This document shows, in pieces, positions 57,635 through 64,000 of a stretch of 64,000 bases of DNA (positions are counted from its first letter, which is position 1; each line of letters starts with the position of its first letter). The notes under the pieces were generated by a model that was given only the letters and a program-made list of their open reading frames with translations, ran no database searches and was not told where the DNA came from. Origin of the DNA: Kluyvera sichuanensis. Lineage in GTDB: Bacteria > Pseudomonadota > Gammaproteobacteria > Enterobacterales > Enterobacteriaceae. The stretch spans positions 1 to 64,000 of the forward strand of contig NZ_JABBJF010000020.1 in assembly GCF_014218705.1 (NCBI RefSeq), in the 5' to 3' direction. Position numbers and translations under genes: made by a program.

Positions 57635-57762
57635 CCCCCTCACCCCGGCCCTCTCCCCACAGGGGAGAGGGAGAAAACCGACCGTACTTTTTTGCGCCGA
57701 TCGTACGTAAACGCACTGAACGGTCCCCTCTCCCCTCTGGGGAGAGGGTTAGGGTGAGGGGG
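57635..57762. repeat. Dispersed palindromic repeat, copy 5 (long form)
   Basis: CCCCCTCACCCCGGCCCTCTCC opens and GGTTAGGGTGAGGGGG closes this 128-bp copy. Inner hairpins are CCCTCTCCCC-ACA-GGGGAGAGGG and CCCCTCTCCCC-TCT-GGGGAGAGGG. The linker is expanded to about 55 bp and contains CCGATCGTACG. It separates the aldolase from the lactonase gene. Confidence 0.87.
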
Positions 57763-57793
57763 AAAACCCCCACCGAACCATCAAGGAGTCACC

Positions 57794-58945
57794 ATGCCAA
57801 CCGCTCGTCACCTGCTTGTTGCTTCACTCTCTCTGCTTGCCGCCAGCGCCGTCGCGCAAACCCAGTACGCTTGGGTGGGTACCTACAACCCTAACGGCGA
57901 AGGTCTGTATCGCTTTACCGTCGATGGCAAAACCGGCGAGCTGCGCGATAAAGCGCTCGTCAGTTCGCTGCCGAACGTCGCGCAACTGACCGTCAGCCAG
58001 GATGGCAAAACCCTGTACGCCGCCAGCGAAGTAGAAAAAGGTGTAGTGCAGGCGTGGCGCATTGCCGCGAGCGGCGAGCTGAGCGAGCTGAATCAGGTGG
58101 CTTCCGGCGGCGCGGGCCCGGTCTATCTCTCGCTGACACCAGATGGCCGCCACCTGCTGGTGGCGAACTACGTGAGCGGCTCGATTGCCGTATTGCCGGT
58201 GAAAGAAGATGGCAGCCTGGGTGAGGCGGTGGATGCGCATCAGGATCAAGGTCCTGCGGGCGCAGCGCGACCGGCTGCGGCGGTTGAAGGCAGCTTTGCC
58301 GTCAGCGATCATAACGGCCCGCATGCCCATATGATCTCGGCCGATCCGAGCGGGAAGTTTGTCTTCTCGACCGATCTGGGGCTGGACAGGATCTACCAGT
58401 ACCGTATGGACAGCGCCAGCGGCAAGCTGACGCCGAACGACCCGCCGTTTATCGCCGCATCGTCCGCCGGGGCGGGGCCGCGACATTTTGTCTTCACGCC
58501 TGCCGGAAATGGACTATGGTTGATTAACGAAGAAGCTTCCACGCTGACGTTTTATCACCTCGATAAACAGAGCGGACTGCTGCGCGAAGGGAAAACGGTC
58601 TCTGCCTTACCGAAAGAGTATAAAGGCACCAGCTTTGCCGCCGGTCTGGTATTAAGCCAGGACGGCAAACAGCTGTACGTCGCTAACCGCTTACACAACA
58701 GTATCGCCCACTTTACCGTGATGGCCGATGGCACCCTGAAACATCAGGATGATATCTGGACGCGTGGCGACTATCCGCGAACGTTAACGCTGGATAAGCA
58801 AGGGCACTGGCTCTATGTGATGAATCAGCGTAGCGACAATATCACCCGCTTTAGCGTAGCGCCGAAGGACGGAAAACTGACGTTCTCCCCGGACTACACC
58901 CCGGTTGGCAGCCCATCCCAGATGGTGATTTCTGCCACCCCTTAA
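57794..58945 (+). CDS. Exported lactonase-family beta-propeller protein
   Basis: This 383-residue protein of the YbhE/6-phosphogluconolactonase-like family is a seven-bladed propeller. Recurring blade motifs are SQDGKTLYAASE, TPDGRHLLVANY, DPSGKFVFSTDLG, TPAGNGLWLINE and SQDGKQLYVANRL. Unlike cytoplasmic YbhE it has a signal peptide (MPTARHLLVASLSLLAASAVA, cleaved after AVA at residue 21), so it acts in the periplasm. Its place between the amino-sugar-acid enzymes and the regulator suggests it opens a sugar lactone before uptake (inference). AAGGAG lies 5 bp before the start. Confidence 0.85.
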   Translation: MPTARHLLVASLSLLAASAVAQTQYAWVGTYNPNGEGLYRFTVDGKTGELRDKALVSSLPNVAQLTVSQDGKTLYAASEVEKGVVQAWRIAASGELSELNQVASGGAGPVYLSLTPDGRHLLVANYVSGSIAVLPVKEDGSLGEAVDAHQDQGPAGAARPAAAVEGSFAVSDHNGPHAHMISADPSGKFVFSTDLGLDRIYQYRMDSASGKLTPNDPPFIAASSAGAGPRHFVFTPAGNGLWLINEEASTLTFYHLDKQSGLLREGKTVSALPKEYKGTSFAAGLVLSQDGKQLYVANRLHNSIAHFTVMADGTLKHQDDIWTRGDYPRTLTLDKQGHWLYVMNQRSDNITRFSVAPKDGKLTFSPDYTPVGSPSQMVISATP

Positions 58946-58967
58946 GCCGTAACAGGAAGGAACCGAC

Positions 58968-60878
58968 ATGAGATTTCCCAATCAACGTTTAGCGCAACTC
59001 TTTACTCTGCTGCAAAACGAAACGCTGCCACAGGATGAACTGGCGCAGCGCTTGTCGGTTTCGACCCGCACCGTACGCGCCGATATCACCGCGTTAAACG
59101 AGCTGCTGATGCATTACGGCGCGCAGTTTGTGTTGGCCCGCGGCAGCGGTTACCAACTGAAGATTGACGATCCGTCGCGCTATCAGCAGCTGGAAGCAAC
59201 TGCGCCTAAGCCGCAGCATATTCCCCGCACCGCCCAGGATCGCATTCACTTCCTGCTGGTGCGTTTTCTGACGTCGGCGTTCTCCATCAAGCTTGAGGAT
59301 CTCGCCGACGAGTGGTTTGTCAGCCGTGCGACGCTGCAGGGCGATATGGTAGAGGTACGCGAGCGCTTTCAGCGCTATCAGCTGACGCTGGAGACCCGCC
59401 CGCGTCACGGTATGAAGCTGTTTGGCAGCGAGGTGTCGATTCGCGCCTGTCTGACCGACCTGCTGTGGGAGCTAAGCCAGCAGGGGCCGCTGAACCCGAT
59501 GATCCGCCAGGAGGCGTTTGATGATAGCGTGCCAGCCATGCTGGAAGCCGTGTTGGAGGAGACGCTGATGCGCCATCATGTCCGTCTCACCGACGTAGGG
59601 GAGCGCTTTATTTGTCTGTACGGTGCGGTCGTTGCGCGCCGTGTCAGCGACGGTTACCCGCTGGCCGATTTCAGCGCCGAAGAGGTCGCGCAAAACGTGC
59701 GCGATGTCGCCCATGACGTGGCCAGCGCGCTGCAAAAGCTCACCGGGAAACCGTTCTCTCAGGCCGAAGAAGCCTGGCTGTGCGTGCATCTTGCCGCCCG
59801 CCAGGTACAGGACGTCGACCCGGAAACCATCAGCGCCGACGACGACGAAGCGCTGGTGAACTACATCCTGCGCTATATCAATCAGCAGTATAACTACAAC
59901 CTGCTGGAGGACGCGCAGCTCCACGCGGACCTGCTGACCCACATTAAGACCATGATCACCCGCGTGCGCTACCAGATTATGATCCCCAATCCGCTGCTCG
60001 ATAACATCAAGCAGCACTACCCGATGGCGTGGGATATGACGCTGGCGGCGGTCTCGAGCTGGGGGAAATATACGCCGTATACCATCAGCGAAAACGAAAT
60101 CGGTTTTCTGGTGCTGCACATCGGCGTGGGGTTAGAGCGCCACTACAATATCGGCTACCAGCGCCAGCCGAAGGTGCTGCTGGTGTGCGATGCCGGTAAC
60201 GCCATGGTGCGGGTGATTGAAGCCATTTTGCAGCGTAAATATCCGCAGGTGGAGATTGCCGCTACGCTGTCCCAGCGCGAGTACGAACAGCTGGAAAGCG
60301 TGAGCGAAGATTTTGTCATTTCCACGGTGCGTATCAGCGAAAAAGAGAAGCCGGTCGTCACCATTTCACCGTTCCCCACCGATTACCAGTTGGACCAGAT
60401 TGGTAAGCTGGTGCTGGTCGACCGCACACGCCCGTGGATGCTGAACAAGTTCTTCGACGCCGCTCATTTTCGGGTTATCGATGGCCCGATGGACCAGCAG
60501 ACGCTGTTTGCCGAACTCTGCCAGCAGCTTGAGCAGGAAGGGTTTGTCGACGAGGCATTCCACGCTTCGGTGGTGGAGCGTGAAGCGATTGTCAGCACCA
60601 TGCTCGGCGATGGCATCGCGCTGCCGCACGCCCTGGGGCTGCTGGCGCAAAAAACTGTGGTCTACACCGTCATTGCCCCGCAGGGCATCGCCTGGGGCGA
60701 CGAAACCGCCCACATCATCTTCCTGCTGGCGATCAGCAAAAGCGAGTATGAAGAGGCGATGGCTATCTACGATATCTTCGTCACTTTCCTGCGCGAACGC
60801 GCCATGGCACGCCTGTCGGCGACCCGCAGCTTTGATGAGTTTAAGGTGGTGGCGATGGAGTGCGTCAGCCGGTTTTGA
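58968..60878 (+). CDS. PRD-containing PTS-responsive transcriptional regulator (MtlR/LicR-like)
   Basis: This is a 636-residue regulator. Its parts are an N-terminal HTH (LAQRLSVSTRTVRADITALNE, about 26-46), a second Mga-like HTH (about 85-150), PRD1 (about 185-285, His274 in CVHLAARQ), PRD2 (about 295-395, His325 and His384), an EIIB-like domain (about 402-490, Cys407 in VCDAGNAM) and an EIIA-like domain (about 500-636, His554 in ALPHALG). All phosphorylatable residues are kept, so its activity should report PTS phosphorylation. No ordinary EII permease is encoded nearby, which implies that the DUF proteins talk to it. It starts 22 bp after the lactonase gene. Confidence 0.9.
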   Translation: MRFPNQRLAQLFTLLQNETLPQDELAQRLSVSTRTVRADITALNELLMHYGAQFVLARGSGYQLKIDDPSRYQQLEATAPKPQHIPRTAQDRIHFLLVRFLTSAFSIKLEDLADEWFVSRATLQGDMVEVRERFQRYQLTLETRPRHGMKLFGSEVSIRACLTDLLWELSQQGPLNPMIRQEAFDDSVPAMLEAVLEETLMRHHVRLTDVGERFICLYGAVVARRVSDGYPLADFSAEEVAQNVRDVAHDVASALQKLTGKPFSQAEEAWLCVHLAARQVQDVDPETISADDDEALVNYILRYINQQYNYNLLEDAQLHADLLTHIKTMITRVRYQIMIPNPLLDNIKQHYPMAWDMTLAAVSSWGKYTPYTISENEIGFLVLHIGVGLERHYNIGYQRQPKVLLVCDAGNAMVRVIEAILQRKYPQVEIAATLSQREYEQLESVSEDFVISTVRISEKEKPVVTISPFPTDYQLDQIGKLVLVDRTRPWMLNKFFDAAHFRVIDGPMDQQTLFAELCQQLEQEGFVDEAFHASVVEREAIVSTMLGDGIALPHALGLLAQKTVVYTVIAPQGIAWGDETAHIIFLLAISKSEYEEAMAIYDIFVTFLRERAMARLSATRSFDEFKVVAMECVSRF

Positions 60879-60895
60879 GAGGCTGACGTAGGGCG

Positions 60896-61360
60896 TTAAC
60901 GCAGGTGGTGCACCACCTGATTACTGCTACCGCGCCAGATAAGCGCCGGGTCTTTTAAGTCCTGCACAAACTTACCGTCAACCAGCACGTTGATAAGGTC
61001 GACGACCTCCCTCTGCGCAGCGTTCAGTTCGTCAATCTTGTAGCCGGTCCAGACCCAGATATCTTTGCCGGGGCATTCGGCGTGAATGCGCTGAACCAGT
61101 TTGAGAATTTCCGGTACGTTTTGCGGGTGCAGCGGGTCGCCGCCGGAGAGGGAAATTCCCTGGCGCTTGACGCGGGTGTCGTTCAGGTCGGCGATGATGC
61201 GGTCGGCCATCTCGGCGGTAAACGGCTGGCCGGAGTTCACGCGCCAGGTGCTCTTGTTGTAGCAGCCGGGGCATTCGTGAACGCAGCCGGAAACAAACAG
61301 CGTGCAGCGTGTACCCGGCCCGTTAACGATGTCGACGGGATAGTATTGATGGTAATTCAT
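60896..61360 (-). CDS. nrdG: Anaerobic ribonucleotide reductase activating protein NrdG
   Basis: NrdG is a radical SAM enzyme that generates the glycyl radical on NrdD under anaerobic conditions. The cluster cysteines are Cys26, Cys30 and Cys33 (SGCVHECPGCYN), and the SAM-binding SLSGGDPL motif follows. It is 154 residues as in E. coli. It lies 108 bp downstream of nrdD, separated by a half copy of the dispersed repeat, and converges on the PTS regulator gene. Confidence 0.97.
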   Translation of the reverse strand: MNYHQYYPVDIVNGPGTRCTLFVSGCVHECPGCYNKSTWRVNSGQPFTAEMADRIIADLNDTRVKRQGISLSGGDPLHPQNVPEILKLVQRIHAECPGKDIWVWTGYKIDELNAAQREVVDLINVLVDGKFVQDLKDPALIWRGSSNQVVHHLR

Positions 61361-61415
61361 GTTCGCGTTCCAGATTTTCGGCCGGTATACGGTCGTGCAG
61401 CGTGCGGTAAAACGG

Positions 61416-61453
61416 TTCCCTCTCCCCTGAGGGGAGAGGGTTAGGGTGAGGGG
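61416..61453. repeat. Half copy of the dispersed palindromic repeat
   Basis: CCCTCTCCCC-TGA-GGGGAGAGGG followed by TTAGGGTGAGGGG is the right half of the element seen in copies 1-5. It lies between nrdD and nrdG within their common transcript and could set the ratio of the two products. Confidence 0.8.
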
Positions 61454-61468
61454 ACAAACCGCTCGAAC

Positions 61469-63607
61469 TTAACCGAGCTGCCCGTTACCCAGGTGCTTAA
61501 CGCGGCGTTTCACTTCTTCCTGCTTACCGGCGTTGAACGGACGGGCGTCCGGGCTGCCGAGGTAGCCGCACACACGGCGAGTCACGGAGACGCGCGCAGC
61601 GTCGTGGTTACCGCATTTCGGGCAGGTGAAGCCTTTGCTGGTGCACTCGAATTCACCGGTAAAGCCGCACTCATAACATTCGTCGATTGGCGTGTTGGTG
61701 CCGTAATACGGCACGTGCTGATAGCTGTAATCCCACACGTCTTCCAGCGCCTTCAGGTTGTGCTGAATGTTCGGGTACTCGCCGTAGCAAATGAAGCCGC
61801 CGTTGGCGATTGGCGGGTAGGCCGCTTCAAAATCAATCTTGTCGTACGGGTTCACCTTCTTCTCCACGTCGAGGTGGAAGCTGTTGGTGTAGTAGCCTTT
61901 GTCGGTCACGCCCTCAACGAGGCCAAACTCGGCGGTGTCCAGACGGCAGAAACGGTCGCACAGGTTTTCGCTTGGCGTGCTGTACAGGCTGAAGCCGTAG
62001 CCGGTTTCGTCTTTCCACTGGTCAACGGCGTCGCGCAGACGCTGAACAATCGCCACGCCTTTCTCACGCAGCATCTCGCTGTCGTACATATGCTGGTTGC
62101 CGAACAGCGCGTTGATGGTCTCGTGGATACCGATGTAGCCCAGGGAGATAGACGCACGACCGTTTTTGAAGATTTCGGAAACGTCGTCGTCCGCTTTCAG
62201 ACGCACGCCGCAGGCACCTTCCATATAGAGAATTGGCGCCACGCGAGCTTTCACACCTTCCAGACGAGCGATACGGGTCATCAGCGCTTTACGCGCCAGC
62301 ACCAGACGTTCGTCCAGCAGTGACCAGAACGTGGCTTCGTCGCCTTTGGCTTCCAGCGCGATGCGCGGCAGGTTGAGGCTGATTACGCCGAGGTTGTTAC
62401 GGCCATCGTGAACCTGTTCGCCGTCTTCGTTTTCCCACACGCCAAGGAAGCTGCGGCAGCCCATTGGGGTTTTAAACGAACCGGTGACTTTCACTACCTG
62501 ATCGTAGTTGAGGATGTCCGGATACATGCGCTTGCTCGCGCACTCCAGCGCCAGCTGTTTGATGTCGTAGTTGGCATCGCCCGGCTTGTGGTTCAAACCA
62601 TCGCGAATGGCGAAGACCAGTTTCGGGAACACCGCGGTTTTGCGGTTTTTGCCGAGGCCCGCGATACGATTACGCAGAATGGACTGCTGAATCAGGCGAG
62701 ATTCCCAAGTGGTGCCGAGGCCGAAGCCAAAGGTGACGAACGGGGTCTGGCCGTTGGCGGTATGCAGCGTGTTCACTTCATACTCCAGCGACTGGAAGGC
62801 GTCGTAGCACTCTTTCTCGGTACGAGAACGAGCATACTCTTCCGCGTTCGGAATCTGCCACTCTTCAGCGGTTTGGCGATGTTTGTTGAAGCTGGCGGTG
62901 ACAAACGGTGCCAGCACTTCATCGATACGGTTGATGGTAGTGCCGCCGTAAATGTGGCTAGCCACCTGTGCGATGATCTGCGCGGTCACCGCAGTCGCGG
63001 TAGAGATGGATTTTGGCGGCTCGATCTCCGCGTTGCCCATCTTAAAGCCCTGCGTCAGCATGCCTTTCAGGTCAATCAGCATACAGTTGAACATCGGGAA
63101 GAACGGCGAGTAGTCGAGGTCGTGGTAGTGGATAACACCGCGCTCGTGCGCCATCACCACGTCGTGCGGCAGCAGGTGCTGGCGAGCGTAGTGCTTAGCG
63201 ACGATACCGGCCAGCAGGTCGCGCTGGGTTGGGATCACTTTACTGTCTTTGTTGGCGTTCTCGTTCAGCAGCGCCGAGTTGGTCTGCTCAACCAGGCCGC
63301 GAATTTCCTGGTTCAGACGACCGCGTTTTTCGCGCTGGCTGTCGCGGTCGTGGCGATATTCAATATAGGCACGCGCGAGCTGCTTGTACGGCCCGGACAT
63401 CAGCTGGTTCTCAACGGCGGTCTGAATCACGTTGATATCAACCTGCGCCTGGCCCTGCATTTGTTGGCTAACGATTGCTGCGACGGTGGCGCAATAGTCT
63501 GCGTCATCGACTCCCGCTGCTTTAGCTGCACGCAGAATTGCTTCTTTGATGCGCTCTGATTTGAACGGCACTTTACAGCCATCTCGTTTCATCACATGCG
63601 GTGTCAT
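61469..63607 (-). CDS. nrdD: Anaerobic ribonucleoside-triphosphate reductase NrdD
   Basis: NrdD is the class III ribonucleotide reductase making dNTP precursors without oxygen. The 712-residue protein has an N-terminal ATP cone (VMKRDGCKVPFKSERIKEAIL, about 5-95), the ten-stranded catalytic barrel, a zinc site of four cysteines (CYECGFTG and CPKCGNH) and the radical glycine Gly681 in RVCGYLGSPD. I chose the ATG at 63607 (MTPHVMKRDG) to match E. coli; an in-frame ATG at 63613 is close by. Upstream lie paired FNR, NrdR and DnaA sites. Confidence 0.98.
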   Translation of the reverse strand: MTPHVMKRDGCKVPFKSERIKEAILRAAKAAGVDDADYCATVAAIVSQQMQGQAQVDINVIQTAVENQLMSGPYKQLARAYIEYRHDRDSQREKRGRLNQEIRGLVEQTNSALLNENANKDSKVIPTQRDLLAGIVAKHYARQHLLPHDVVMAHERGVIHYHDLDYSPFFPMFNCMLIDLKGMLTQGFKMGNAEIEPPKSISTATAVTAQIIAQVASHIYGGTTINRIDEVLAPFVTASFNKHRQTAEEWQIPNAEEYARSRTEKECYDAFQSLEYEVNTLHTANGQTPFVTFGFGLGTTWESRLIQQSILRNRIAGLGKNRKTAVFPKLVFAIRDGLNHKPGDANYDIKQLALECASKRMYPDILNYDQVVKVTGSFKTPMGCRSFLGVWENEDGEQVHDGRNNLGVISLNLPRIALEAKGDEATFWSLLDERLVLARKALMTRIARLEGVKARVAPILYMEGACGVRLKADDDVSEIFKNGRASISLGYIGIHETINALFGNQHMYDSEMLREKGVAIVQRLRDAVDQWKDETGYGFSLYSTPSENLCDRFCRLDTAEFGLVEGVTDKGYYTNSFHLDVEKKVNPYDKIDFEAAYPPIANGGFICYGEYPNIQHNLKALEDVWDYSYQHVPYYGTNTPIDECYECGFTGEFECTSKGFTCPKCGNHDAARVSVTRRVCGYLGSPDARPFNAGKQEEVKRRVKHLGNGQLG

Positions 63608-63644
63608 GATCACTCCAATTTTATAAGTACGTTATAAGAACAGG

Positions 63645-63730
63645 TTATCCACAGAGGCGGGAAAACGACGATTGGCGTAATCACTCCATTAACCAATACT
63701 TTCCCTCGTGTGCGGCCCAGGTTATCCACA
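63645..63730. promoter_or_regulatory. Two perfect DnaA boxes in the nrdD leader
   Basis: TTATCCACA occurs at 63645-63653 and 63722-63730 in the same orientation, 77 bp apart; both are preceded by CAGG, so 13 bases are shared. These are exact R-type DnaA boxes. They lie between the inferred promoter and the nrdD start codon. Confidence 0.7.
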
Positions 63731-63780
63731 TACCGACTATCTTTTTGGTGATTATCATTGTTGCAATGATAGTCGATAAA

Positions 63781-63867
63781 TACCATATGTTGGGCCGGGA
63801 CGCATTTTAAGTTCTATATGTAGTGATTTGCATCAAAGATGTTTGCGCTTTTATTGATTCAGAACAA
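63781..63867 (-). promoter_or_regulatory. nrdDG promoter region with paired NrdR boxes and paired FNR sites
   Basis: Two NrdR-type boxes share an ATATGTWG core (CCATATGTTG at 63783-63792 and CTATATGTAGTG at 63814-63825), exactly 31 bp apart, the usual three-turn spacing. Two FNR-like sites, GTGAT-N4-ATCAA (63823-63836, 9 of 10) and TTGAT-N4-AACAA (63854-63867), are also 31 bp apart. This is the layout known for anaerobic activation and NrdR repression of nrdDG. The remaining sequence to 63970 shows no gene. Confidence 0.75.
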
Positions 63868-63971
63868 AGTAAAAATGCAAGAGTACAGATGGCAAGCGTT
63901 GAGGGTAATGTAAATTTTGCTGCTCAATAAGTGTCCAAAAAAGGACCGAAAAACAGCGTGATGCGAAGAAG

Positions 63972-64000
63972 CCCGGCAGCAGGGCGCTACCGGGCCGGGG
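63972..64000. repeat. REP-type palindrome at the right window edge
   Basis: GCCCGGCAGCAGGGCGCTACCGGGC forms a stem with CCCGG/CCGGG arms, like the other REP elements here. It probably lies after the 3' end of a gene beyond the window (treC in E. coli order). Confidence 0.6.

Noticed and set aside
62408-63559. Long open frame of about 380 codons antisense to nrdD
   Set aside because: It mirrors the codon pattern of nrdD, lacks a ribosome site and has no recognisable domain.

Overview
The window is chromosomal DNA from a motile member of the Enterobacteriaceae, most like Enterobacter, Leclercia, Lelliottia or Kosakonia. Gene order follows the E. coli 95-96 min region (ula, rpsF-rplI, fklB, cycA, ytf genes, cpdB, cysQ, tamAB, ppa, ytfQRT-yjfF, fbp, mpl, darP, tldE, cybC, nrdDG), with most proteins close to the E. 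coli ones in length and sequence. Two chemoreceptor genes with sigma-28-type promoters argue for a flagellated genus rather than Klebsiella. I saw no phage, insertion sequence, CRISPR array, tRNA or rRNA. The genus call is inference.

Layout: 0-6 kb, the anaerobic L-ascorbate regulon (ulaG divergent from ulaABCDEF). 6-8 kb, yjfY and the ribosomal/primosomal operon rpsF-priB-rpsR-rplI. 8-24.5 kb, single genes of the ytf region with additions absent from E. coli K-12 at this place: a DMT exporter, nudI, a chemoreceptor with a C-terminal NWETF tail, and an AraC regulator upstream of ytfF. 24.5-31.9 kb, an accessory sugar-type locus between ytfL and msrA: a GPH-family symporter, four consecutive divergent Gfo/Idh/MocA dehydrogenases and a divergent LacI regulator. 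31.9-44.3 kb, msrA, tamA-tamB-ytfP, ppa and the galactofuranose ABC transporter. 44.4-51.8 kb, a second chemoreceptor, fbp, mpl, a GNAT acetyltransferase, darP, tldE and an intact cybC.

51.9-60.9 kb is the most interesting region. It holds a compact operon of a lone PRD-domain protein, four small proteins of undescribed function (SFCGS, DUF4312, and membrane proteins DUF4311 and DUF4310), an amidohydrolase/deacetylase, a DgaE-like PLP ammonia-lyase and a DgaF-like aldolase. Downstream are an exported beta-propeller lactonase and a PRD/EIIB/EIIA transcriptional regulator. Two CRP-type sites and a perfect 20-bp palindrome lie upstream. My reading is a non-canonical, PTS-linked uptake system for an N-acylated 2-amino-sugar acid, degraded by deacylation, ammonia loss and aldol cleavage to pyruvate and a triose phosphate. 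The enzymes support the later steps; the four DUF proteins as the transporter are inference.

60.9-64 kb holds nrdG and nrdD, whose upstream region shows paired FNR-like sites, paired NrdR boxes and two perfect DnaA boxes. At least five full copies and one half copy of a roughly 90-130 bp palindromic repeat, plus several REP-type elements, punctuate gene ends throughout.
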